DNA of 64,000 bases from Joyebacterum sp964521425 (GTDB taxonomy: Bacteria > Joyebacterota > Joyebacteria > Joyebacterales > Joyebacteraceae): assembly GCA_964521425.1 (NCBI GenBank), contig CAZFRO010000001.1, forward strand, positions 124,001 to 188,000. The letters are read 5' to 3'. The notes beneath the pieces were generated by a model. It was not told the origin of the DNA, did no database searches, and saw only the letters and a list, made by a program, of their open reading frames with translations. Shown here piece after piece: positions 1 through 7,400 of the stretch. Position numbers and translations under genes: made by a program. Each line of letters starts with the position of its first letter. Within the stretch, counting starts at the first letter, position 1.

Positions 1-32
1 GCCCAAGGGTAGTCCATGTCATCAGGTTGCGC

Positions 33-110
33 AGGCCTGTAGCTCCAATTGGTTAGAGCGCCGGTCTCCAAAACCGGATGTTGGGGGTTCGAGTCCCTCC
101 AGGCCTGCCA
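33..110 (+). tRNA. trnW: tRNA-Trp (anticodon CCA)
   Basis: The sequence folds as a cloverleaf. The 7-bp acceptor stem pairs 33-39 with 100-106, the anticodon stem pairs 61-65 with 73-77, and the loop CTCCAAA has anticodon CCA at 68-70. The TΨC arm contains GGTTCGAGTCC. The discriminator base is G107 and the CCA end (108-110) is encoded. A tRNA-Trp just before secE-nusG is a common bacterial arrangement, usually after a tuf gene that would lie outside this window. Confidence 0.97.
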
Positions 111-146
111 CTTCCCAATCTTCTTGGCGTCCGGATAGGTGAGAAT

Positions 147-332
147 ATGTTCGATAAAATGGTCAAGTTCATTCGTGAGGTGAGAAACGAGATGAAGAGG
201 GTCGCATGGCCCTCCAAGGACGAGGTGCGTGGTTCGACCACGGTCGTCGTCGTCATCGTTCTCATCCTTGCAGTGTTCATTGGCCTGGTCGACCGGGCGC
301 TGACTTTCCTTATCAGCCTCGCGTTCGGCTAG
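147..332 (+). CDS. secE: Preprotein translocase subunit SecE
   Basis: SecE is the small essential membrane subunit that clamps SecY in the Sec translocon. The protein has 61 residues, the short form with a single transmembrane helix (about residues 31-50, rich in V, I and L). An amphipathic N-terminal helix carries the family signature R-V-A-W-P-S, seen here as MKRVAWPS. The ATG at 147 was chosen because the family consensus begins right there; in-frame sequence further upstream runs into the tRNA. It lies 36 bases after tRNA-Trp and 51 bases before nusG. No rpmG (L33) gene lies between the tRNA and secE, where many bacteria carry one. Confidence 0.95.
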   Translation: MFDKMVKFIREVRNEMKRVAWPSKDEVRGSTTVVVVIVLILAVFIGLVDRALTFLISLAFG

Positions 333-383
333 ACCACCTGAACATTGCATGCCTGTAGGCTTACTGGACGGGGAATTGCGCCA

Positions 384-911
384 GTGAAGCACTGGTACGC
401 TATACATACATACTCGGGCCACGAGCAGAAGGTCCGCGACAAGCTCCTTGTCAAGATGGAGAGCGACGGGCTGACGGAGAGCTTCGGTCAGATCATCATC
501 GCAAATGAGGAAGTCGTCGAGATAAAGGACGGGAAGCGCCGGACTGCGGAGCGCAAGCTCTTCCCGGGCTATCTGCTTGTCGAGATGGAGATGGACGATC
601 AGACCTACTATCTGGTTACGAACACGCCGGGTGTGCTGAAGTTCATTGGAACGACGTCCGGACCGCAGCCGCTTGAGCAGGATGACATAGACCGGATACT
701 CGGACGCATCGAGCGCAAGCCGTCCAAGGAGCGCCCGGAGATCCCGTATCAGGTGGGCGAGTCGGTCAGGGTCATCGATGGTCCCTTCTCGAATTTCAAC
801 GGTATGATCGACGAGATCGACGTGGAGCGCGGCAAGGTGAAGGTGATGGTCTTGATCTTCGGTCGTGCCACTCCTGTCGAACTCGATTTTCTGCAGGTTG
901 AAGCGACGTAG
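384..911 (+). CDS. nusG: Transcription termination/antitermination protein NusG
   Basis: NusG binds the RNA polymerase clamp, suppresses pausing and links transcription to Rho or to the ribosome. The GTG at 384 gives 175 residues starting VKHWYAIHTYSGHEQ, the usual NusG N-terminus; the in-frame ATG at 345 would add 13 atypical residues. The NGN domain covers about residues 1-110 and includes the motif FPGYLLVEM. A KOW domain follows (about 120-175) with VRVIDGPFSNFNG. A GGGG-containing purine stretch near 370 can serve as ribosome binding site. It sits between secE and rplK as in most bacteria. Confidence 0.96.
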   Translation: MKHWYAIHTYSGHEQKVRDKLLVKMESDGLTESFGQIIIANEEVVEIKDGKRRTAERKLFPGYLLVEMEMDDQTYYLVTNTPGVLKFIGTTSGPQPLEQDDIDRILGRIERKPSKERPEIPYQVGESVRVIDGPFSNFNGMIDEIDVERGKVKVMVLIFGRATPVELDFLQVEAT

Positions 912-949
912 ATTGATCCGATACGAACAACGCAAGGGGTGACAGCAGA

Positions 950-1375
950 ATGGCTAAGAAGATCATCGGAACCGTGAAGCTTCAGATCGCAGCAGGGGCG
1001 GCGACATCGGCGCCTCCAGTCGGTCCCGCTCTGGGTCCGTACGGAATGGACATCGGCGGGTTCTGCAAGCAGTTCAACGCGAAGACGAAGGACCAGCCTG
1101 GCATGATCATTCCGGTGGTCCTGTCTATCTACAAGGACCGGACCTTCTCGTTCATCACGAAGACTCCGCCGGCTTCCATTCTGCTCAAGAAGGCTGCCGG
1201 GCTTGCCAAGGGGTCCGGAGTGCCGAACAGAGACAAGGTCGGCACGGTGACCCGGGCGCAGCTGCTCGAGATCGCGAAGGTCAAGGCAGTAGATCTGAAC
1301 TCGGCGGATGACGAGGCGGCGATGAAGGTCATCGCCGGAACGGCGCGGAGTATGGGGATTGAAGTAGAGGGCTGA
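950..1375 (+). CDS. rplK: 50S ribosomal protein L11
   Basis: L11 forms the base of the L7/L12 stalk at the GTPase-associated centre of 23S rRNA and is needed for the stringent response. The 141-residue length is normal. The N-terminal domain contains the proline-rich segment APPVGPALGPYG (about 21-32); the C-terminal rRNA-binding domain contains KGSGVPNRDKVG. The start ATG follows a purine-rich AGGGGTGA site. It is followed by an unusually long, hairpin-rich spacer of 144 bases before rplA. Confidence 0.98.
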   Translation: MAKKIIGTVKLQIAAGAATSAPPVGPALGPYGMDIGGFCKQFNAKTKDQPGMIIPVVLSIYKDRTFSFITKTPPASILLKKAAGLAKGSGVPNRDKVGTVTRAQLLEIAKVKAVDLNSADDEAAMKVIAGTARSMGIEVEG

Positions 1376-1482
1376 TGCGAAGCATCAGCTTGGCAGTTCA
1401 CTTCGTGAACTGCAGGCCGTGAACTGCAGGCTAGGCGGTGGCGACGAAGTCATCGTGCCCCACCACGGAGGGCATCCGTGGG
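1371..1482 (+). promoter_or_regulatory. Array of hairpins in the rplK-rplA spacer
   Basis: Three dyads lie in series. An 8-bp stem (1371-1378 with 1382-1389) overlaps the rplK stop codon. A 9-bp stem GCAGTTCAC/GTGAACTGC pairs 1393-1401 with 1405-1413. A 7-bp stem CCACGGA/TCCGTGG pairs 1463-1469 with 1475-1481. The 3' arm GTGAACTGCAGG is repeated directly at 1405-1416 and 1419-1430, so the second stem could form in two registers. None is followed by a T tract, so RNA processing or translational control is more likely than termination. The function is inferred. Confidence 0.6.
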
Positions 1483-1519
1483 AGGATCCAGAGGATCCGA
1501 CAAGAAGAGGGAAGGCGAC

Positions 1520-2221
1520 GTGAAGAGAAGCAAGCGCTACAACGAGCTCTCGAGCAAGCGGACGGGCGAGGCCCCGTTCGAGCTTGATAGAGCGATCGAA
1601 CTCGTCAAGGAGACGGCGAGCGCGAAGTTCGACGAGACCGTCGATATCGCGTTCAGGCTCGGTCTCGATGTGAAGCGTTCAGACCAGCAGATCAGAGGGA
1701 CGGTCGTGCTGCCTCACGGGACGGGAAGAACGGTCAAGATCCTGGTGCTGGCATCAGGTGAGAAGATCAAAGAGGCGGAGGAGGCTGGCGCCGACTTCGT
1801 CGGGGGAGAGGACTACGTCGAGAAGATCCAGGGAGGGTGGCTGGGCGCCGACACTATCATCGCCACCCCGGATATGATGAGGAACGTCGGCAAGCTCGGT
1901 AAGATTCTCGGCCCCCGCGGTCTCATGCCGAATCCAAAGACCGGAACGGTCACAATGGACGTGGCAAAGGCCGTCAGTGATGCCAAGGCCGGAAAGATCG
2001 AATACAGGACCGACAAGACAGGTAACGTCCACGCACCGGTCGGCAAGGCCTCTTTCGACGCGTCGCAGCTGAGAGAGAACCTCGTAAGTCTGGCACGCGA
2101 GATAGTGCGCGCGAGACCTGCGGCGGCCAAGGGGACGTACATCAGGAATGTGACCATCAGCACCACGATGGGGCCCGGTATTGACATCAGCCCCGGATCA
2201 CTCACGGATGCGGTGAAGTAG
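1520..2221 (+). CDS. rplA: 50S ribosomal protein L1
   Basis: L1 forms the mobile L1 stalk that guides exit of deacylated tRNA and in many bacteria represses its own operon. Starting at GTG 1520 the protein has 233 residues, beginning VKRSKRYNE as in the family; an in-frame GTG at 1478 would add 14 atypical residues. A GAGGGA site lies about 8 bases upstream of 1520. Family motifs include GTGR, GPRGLMPNPKTGTV (near residue 125) and a C-terminal MGPGI(D/R) motif. The preceding hairpin array is a possible autoregulatory site. Confidence 0.97.
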   Translation: MKRSKRYNELSSKRTGEAPFELDRAIELVKETASAKFDETVDIAFRLGLDVKRSDQQIRGTVVLPHGTGRTVKILVLASGEKIKEAEEAGADFVGGEDYVEKIQGGWLGADTIIATPDMMRNVGKLGKILGPRGLMPNPKTGTVTMDVAKAVSDAKAGKIEYRTDKTGNVHAPVGKASFDASQLRENLVSLAREIVRARPAAAKGTYIRNVTISTTMGPGIDISPGSLTDAVK

Positions 2222-2247
2222 CTCTGAGATGAGAGAGGCATCGAATA

Positions 2248-2769
2248 ATGCTGAGAGAAACGAAAGAGAGCATCATCCAGGAGCTGACCGACCAGCTTGA
2301 CGGCATGGGTGTCGTCATACTGAGCGACTTCACCGGGATGGATGTGGAGACGGCGACCGAGATTCGGAATCGCTTCAGAGAGTCTTCGGTTCAGTACCGT
2401 GTTGTAAAGAACACGCTCGCCCGGCGTGCGTTCGATGCGGTCGGGTTTGGGGATCTCAATGAGCACTTGTCCGGACCGAACGGGCTCATCCTCTCCAAGG
2501 AGGACCCCGTGGCGCCGGCGAAGATACTGGTTGAGTTTGAGAAGAAGTGGAAGACCCCGACGATCAAGGTCGGCTGGATGGACTCCGCCATTATGACAGC
2601 GGCCGATATCCGTAAGCTGGCGACTCTGCCTTCACGTGATGAGCTTCTGGCGCAGATCGTCGGCGGGTTCCAGGCACCGGTTGCCGGTATGGCACGGCTG
2701 CTGACGGAACTCCTGAGAAAGTTCGTGGCCACCCTCGACGCAGTGGCGCAGGAGAAGGTAGCCGCTTAA
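2248..2769 (+). CDS. rplJ: 50S ribosomal protein L10
   Basis: L10 is the stalk base protein that anchors the L7/L12 dimers next to L11. The 173-residue length is typical. The N-terminal rRNA-binding domain includes the conserved segment VKNTLARRAF (about 52-61), and the C-terminal alpha-helix that binds L7/L12 is present (about 137-170). The ATG follows rplA by 26 bases with a GAGAGAGG purine tract, so there is no long L10 leader here of the sort seen in E. coli. Confidence 0.98.
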   Translation: MLRETKESIIQELTDQLDGMGVVILSDFTGMDVETATEIRNRFRESSVQYRVVKNTLARRAFDAVGFGDLNEHLSGPNGLILSKEDPVAPAKILVEFEKKWKTPTIKVGWMDSAIMTAADIRKLATLPSRDELLAQIVGGFQAPVAGMARLLTELLRKFVATLDAVAQEKVAA

Positions 2770-2850
2770 GGGTTGGTCTGTAACAGTACCGTTCGAGGCC
2801 GTTTGACAGTAATTGGGCAAACACACTGAAGACCCTGTTGGAGGTGTACG

Positions 2851-3291
2851 ATGGTAGAAGAGACCAAAGAAGCAGTCGAGACCACAGAGACGGCTGTCGA
2901 GGAGACGAAGGCCCCGCTGAGCAAGGGCGCACAGAAGGTCATCGAGATGGTTGAGAAGATGACGGTGCTCGAGATGGCGGAGCTGGTGAAGGCCATGGAA
3001 GACAAGTTTGGCGTGTCGGCAGCAGCACCTGTCGCCGTGGCGGCGGCTCCTGCTGGCGGCGGCGAGGCTGCCGAGGAGAAGACAGAGTTCGACGTCATTC
3101 TCGTCGAGACCGGTGAGAAGAAGTTCCAGGTAGTGAAGGTCATCCGTCAGATGACCGACCTGGGTCTCAAGGAGGCCAAGGAGCTTGTCGACAATCCTGG
3201 TCAGGCGATCCGCAAGGAAGTCACGAAGGATGAGGCTGCTGAGATGAAGACGAAGCTCGAAGAGGCAGGCGCCAAGGTCGAGCTGAAGTAG
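2851..3291 (+). CDS. rplL: 50S ribosomal protein L7/L12 with N-terminal extension
   Basis: L7/L12 is the multi-copy stalk protein that recruits and activates translational GTPases. The protein has 146 residues against about 120-130 in most bacteria. The excess is a Glu/Thr-rich extension of about 21 residues ahead of the dimerisation domain (about 24-55, with MTVLEMAELVKAMEDKFGV). An Ala/Pro/Gly hinge (about 57-73) and the globular C-terminal domain (about 78-146, with GLKEAKELVD) follow. The start has a good GGAGG site seven bases upstream, and no alternative start lies inside the extension. An 80-base gap precedes it. Confidence 0.97.
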   Translation: MVEETKEAVETTETAVEETKAPLSKGAQKVIEMVEKMTVLEMAELVKAMEDKFGVSAAAPVAVAAAPAGGGEAAEEKTEFDVILVETGEKKFQVVKVIRQMTDLGLKEAKELVDNPGQAIRKEVTKDEAAEMKTKLEEAGAKVELK

Positions 3292-3319
3292 CTTCATAGT
3301 ACTGATTTCTCTTCCAGCC

Positions 3320-3350
3320 CGGCAGGTCGTCTCGATGAACTGACCTGCCG
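3320..3350 (+). promoter_or_regulatory. Hairpin in the rplL-rpoB spacer
   Basis: A perfect 9-bp inverted repeat, CGGCAGGTC (3320-3328) and GACCTGCCG (3342-3350), has a 13-base loop and no following T tract. E. coli carries an attenuator and an RNase III processing site in the same spacer, which sets the ratio of ribosomal protein to polymerase subunits. A similar role here is inferred from position and structure only. Confidence 0.55.
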
Positions 3351-3402
3351 TGGTTGGAATCAAGTAGGGCACGACTAGAGCGATGATGGAGGGTGACGAT
3401 CA

Positions 3403-6400
3403 GTGAGCGGACCCCAGCGAATAGAGCGTAGGATCTTCTCCAAGTTCCCGGCTGAGCGCGAGCTTCCGATGCCGAACCTGTTGGACGTCCAGTTGGCGTC
3501 CTACAAGGCGTGCCTCGGCAGCGGCCGTTCTGACGGAACAAAGGGATCGGGTCTGGACGACATTTTCAACAAGTTCTTCCCAGTGGAGGGGCATCAGGGG
3601 ACCTACACCCTCGAGTACAAGGGCTATCGACTCGGACAGCCCAAGCACTCTATAGATGAGTGCCGCGAGCGGAACCTCACCTTCGAGGCTCCTCTCAAGG
3701 CGACCCTCAGGCTCGTGCGGTGGGAGCCGGCGACTGAGAGCCGCAGGAAGCGGATGCTTGAGGCGGAGGAAGCGCAGATATACCTCGGCGACATCCCTCT
3801 CATCACTGACCGTGGCACGTTCGTCGTAAACGGCGCCGAGCGCGTTATCGTCAGTCAGCTTCACAGATCGCCGGGCGTCTTCTTCCAGGACAAGATCCAT
3901 CCGAACGGAACGAGACTCTTCTTCGCCAAGATCATCCCGTACCGCGGCACCTGGGTCGAGGTCAGGATGGGCATCAAGGACGAGATGTTCATCCGCACCG
4001 ACCGCAGGCATCAGTTCCGCATGACGACATTCCTACGGGCTCTCGGCTACTCGAAGGACGAGGAAATACGCGCCCTGTTCTACAAGACCGAGGAGGTCGA
4101 ACTCCCGGCCGGCAGGCCGACAAGAGCGATGGCACCGTGCGGTCGTCTGGCGGCGGAGGAAGTCGTCGACACGGAGACCGGTGAGGTTGCGGCGCTCAGG
4201 GGTGAGGAGCTTGCACCGAAGCATCTCAAGCTCTTCAAGGAGATGGGGCTGACGTCGGTCAACGTACTCATCACCGAGACCGCCCGCATTCTCGTGAAGA
4301 AGGACGAGGAGCGGGACGAGGAACTTGCCGGGCGCATTGTTGCGAGAACATACAAAGACTCGGCGACACGGGAGACCATCGTCACGAACGACGAGAAGCT
4401 CACGATGACGGTTATCCAGCTCCTGAGAGCTGCCGGTATTCGTGAAGTTGAGCTGATCGTCGTTGACTCAACCGACATGAGGATTCTCGAGTCGACGCTG
4501 TCCCGCGACAAGACGCACTCCGAAGAAGAGGCGCTGCAGGAAATATACAAGACGATGAAGGGCGGGAACCTTCCCAGCATTGAGGCGGGGCGCGAACTGG
4601 TCAACAGGATGTTCTTCGACCCCAATCGCTACGATCTCAAGGACGTGGGACGGTACAAGATCAACCGTCAGCTCGACATCCCTGATGATGTGACCTCACT
4701 CGACACGACGTGCCTCACACATCTGGATTTCATCGAGACCATCCGCGCAGTGCTTGAGATGGTCAAGGGCACGCGGGACATGGACGACATCGATCATCTG
4801 GGCAACCGGCGTGTGCGTTCCGTCGGTGAGCTTCTTGAGAACCAGCTCTCCGCCGGTCTTTCCCGGATGGTGAGGGTGATCAAGGACAGAATGTCGACCG
4901 GTGACAGCAGCGAGTTTGATCTGGCGACGCTCGTGAACTCCCGTCCGATATCGGCGGTCGTGCGTGCGTTCTTCGGCTCGAACCAGTTGTCGCAGTTCAT
5001 GGAGCAGACGAATCCGCTGGCCGAGCTTACTCACAAGAGAAGGCTCTCGGCTCTCGGGCCGGGCGGTCTCACCAGAGAGCGCGCGGGCTTCGAGGTGCGT
5101 GACGTTCACTACAGTCATTACGGCCGTATGTGCCCAATCGAGACGCCGGAAGGCCCGAACATCGGGCTCATCAGTTCACTCTCGACATACGGCAGGATCA
5201 ACGAATTCGGGTTCATCGAAACGCCTTACTACAAGGTGGAGAACGGTGTTGTGACGAGCAAGGTCGAATACCTGACGGCCTCCGTCGAGGACAACCACAT
5301 CATCTCCCAGGCGGGCGAGCAGCTGGACGCCGATGGCAGGATCTCGGAGAAGTCACTGCTTGCACGGCACAGGGACGATTTCCCGACCGTGACGCGCGAG
5401 GAGATCCAGTTCATGGATGTCTCCCCGAAGCAGCTCGTGTCGGCGGCGGCGGCATTGATCCCGTTTCTCGAGCATGACGATGCCAACCGTGCGCTCATGG
5501 GTTCGAACATGCAGCGCCAGGCCGTTCCGCTTCTCAAGACGGAAGCGCCACTCGTGGGCACGGGGATCGAGCATCGGGTCGCGGTCGACTCGGGTGCTGT
5601 GATCACGGCGAGGCACAGCGGTATCGTTGAGTCAGTCTCGTCCGACCGCGTGACAGTGCGTCACTCCGACACGCTGGACGGCACCGAGGACGTGGATGTG
5701 TACACCCTCCGCAAGTTCCAGCGGACCAACCAGAACACATGCATCAACCAGCGGCCGTTCGTGACCACTGGCAGCCACGTGGAGAAGGGTGATGTCATCG
5801 CCGACGGTCCATCGACCAAGGACGGCGAACTCGCTCTTGGCGCGAATCTCCTGGTCTCCTTCATGCCGTGGGAAGGCTACAACTTTGAGGATGCCATCCT
5901 TGTATCTGAGAGGATCCTCAAGAACGACCGCCTGACCTCGATCCACATCGAGGAGTTCGAATCACAGGTGCGGGAGACGAAGCGAGGGGTCGAGGAGTTC
6001 ACACCTGAGATTCCCAATGTCAGCGAGGAGCGCCTGAAGAACCTCGACGAGAACGGTCTCGTCAGAGTGGGCGCGCGAGTCACGGCGAGCGACATCCTGA
6101 TCGGCAAGGTCACTCCCAAGGGTGAGACCGAGCTGACGCCGGAAGAGAACCTGCTTAGGGCCATCTTCGGTGACAGGGCCGGCGATGTCCGGGACACGTC
6201 TCTGAAGGCGCCTCCCGGAATGAACGGCATCGTCATCGACACGAAGCTCTTCTCTCGCAGGGCACGCGATGAGCGCAGCAAGAAGGTTATGCAGAAGGAG
6301 ATCGACAAGATCCGGAGTGAATCCCGGACGGCCATGAAGCGTCTCCGGCGTGAGCGGGACAGACGGATCTTCGGTCTCGTCGAGGGGCTTCGTACGAAGT

Positions 6401-7374
6401 CGCTCAGGAACCAGCGCACAAATGAGCTCGTGATCCGTGCCGGTCGCAAGATCAACGAGGAAGTCATGGGACTCCTCGACATGGATGCACTCGACTGCTC
6501 GGACGGCGTGGTTCAGGACGAGAAGATCAATGAGAAGGTCGTGGGGCTTCATGAAGAGTACGCGATCAAGATGGAGATGATCGAGCCCGCGCGCGACCGG
6601 AAGATAGATAAGGTGAAGTTGGGAGAGGATCTGCCCAGGGGCGTTGTGAAGCTCGCAAAGGTCTACGTTGCCGTCAAGCGCAAGCTCTCGGTCGGTGACA
6701 AGATGGCGGGTCGTCACGGCAACAAGGGCGTCGTCGCGAGGATAATGGCGGAAGAGGACATGCCGTATCTTCCCGATGGAACGCCCGTCGATATCGTCCT
6801 GAATCCTCTCGGAGTTCCGTCCCGTATGAACCTAGGACAGATACTCGAGACGCATCTGGGCTGGGCCGCGGAGAAGCTCGGATACCATGCGGCCACGCCG
6901 GTCTTCAACGGCGCCACCATCAAGACGATCAAGGGAGAACTCGCGAAAGCCGGTCTCCCTGAGTCTGGGAAGACGGTTCTCTACGATGGACGAACGGGCG
7001 AGCCTTTCGAGAACGAGGTCACCGTCGGGTTCATCTACACACTGAAGTTGCTGCATCTCGTGGACGACAAGATCCACGCTCGGTCGATAGGTCCGTACTC
7101 GCTCGTGACCCAGCAGCCGCTGGGTGGCAAGGCGCAGTTCGGCGGCCAGCGGTTTGGTGAGATGGAGGTGTGGGCTCTTGAGGCATACGGAGCCTCGCAT
7201 ACACTGCAGGAACTCTTGACCGTCAAGTCAGATGATGTCGTAGGGCGGTCGAAGACGTATGAGGCGATCGTCAAGGGACAGGATCCGCCGAAGCCGGGTA
7301 CGCCTGCTTCGTTCGATGTCCTGATCCGGGAGCTGCAGAGCCTTGGCTTGGACGTCAGGCTTGTCAGAGACTAG
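3403..7374 (+). CDS. rpoB: DNA-directed RNA polymerase subunit beta
   Basis: This is the beta subunit of RNA polymerase, which forms half of the catalytic cleft and the rifampicin pocket. It has 1323 residues from GTG 3403, with a GGAGGGTGA site upstream. Motifs in order include GTFVVNGAERVIVSQLHRSPGV, the rifampicin cluster (about residues 525-560), ETPEGPNIGLI, GDKMAGRHGNKG and the C-terminal GGKAQFGGQRFGEMEVWALEAYGA. In the rifampicin cluster residue 534 is Glu, where E. coli has Asp516; the equivalents of His526 and Ser531 are unchanged. rpoC follows after 26 bases. Confidence 0.99.
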   Translation: MSGPQRIERRIFSKFPAERELPMPNLLDVQLASYKACLGSGRSDGTKGSGLDDIFNKFFPVEGHQGTYTLEYKGYRLGQPKHSIDECRERNLTFEAPLKATLRLVRWEPATESRRKRMLEAEEAQIYLGDIPLITDRGTFVVNGAERVIVSQLHRSPGVFFQDKIHPNGTRLFFAKIIPYRGTWVEVRMGIKDEMFIRTDRRHQFRMTTFLRALGYSKDEEIRALFYKTEEVELPAGRPTRAMAPCGRLAAEEVVDTETGEVAALRGEELAPKHLKLFKEMGLTSVNVLITETARILVKKDEERDEELAGRIVARTYKDSATRETIVTNDEKLTMTVIQLLRAAGIREVELIVVDSTDMRILESTLSRDKTHSEEEALQEIYKTMKGGNLPSIEAGRELVNRMFFDPNRYDLKDVGRYKINRQLDIPDDVTSLDTTCLTHLDFIETIRAVLEMVKGTRDMDDIDHLGNRRVRSVGELLENQLSAGLSRMVRVIKDRMSTGDSSEFDLATLVNSRPISAVVRAFFGSNQLSQFMEQTNPLAELTHKRRLSALGPGGLTRERAGFEVRDVHYSHYGRMCPIETPEGPNIGLISSLSTYGRINEFGFIETPYYKVENGVVTSKVEYLTASVEDNHIISQAGEQLDADGRISEKSLLARHRDDFPTVTREEIQFMDVSPKQLVSAAAALIPFLEHDDANRALMGSNMQRQAVPLLKTEAPLVGTGIEHRVAVDSGAVITARHSGIVESVSSDRVTVRHSDTLDGTEDVDVYTLRKFQRTNQNTCINQRPFVTTGSHVEKGDVIADGPSTKDGELALGANLLVSFMPWEGYNFEDAILVSERILKNDRLTSIHIEEFESQVRETKRGVEEFTPEIPNVSEERLKNLDENGLVRVGARVTASDILIGKVTPKGETELTPEENLLRAIFGDRAGDVRDTSLKAPPGMNGIVIDTKLFSRRARDERSKKVMQKEIDKIRSESRTAMKRLRRERDRRIFGLVEGLRTKSLRNQRTNELVIRAGRKINEEVMGLLDMDALDCSDGVVQDEKINEKVVGLHEEYAIKMEMIEPARDRKIDKVKLGEDLPRGVVKLAKVYVAVKRKLSVGDKMAGRHGNKGVVARIMAEEDMPYLPDGTPVDIVLNPLGVPSRMNLGQILETHLGWAAEKLGYHAATPVFNGATIKTIKGELAKAGLPESGKTVLYDGRTGEPFENEVTVGFIYTLKLLHLVDDKIHARSIGPYSLVTQQPLGGKAQFGGQRFGEMEVWALEAYGASHTLQELLTVKSDDVVGRSKTYEAIVKGQDPPKPGTPASFDVLIRELQSLGLDVRLVRD

Positions 7375-7400
7375 GGGCCACGGCCTGGAGGGTAGTTTTC

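Noticed and set aside
2803..2831. TTGACA in the rplJ-rplL spacer as an internal promoter
   Set aside because: The -35 box is perfect, but the sequence 17 bases on (CTGAAG) does not resemble a -10 box.
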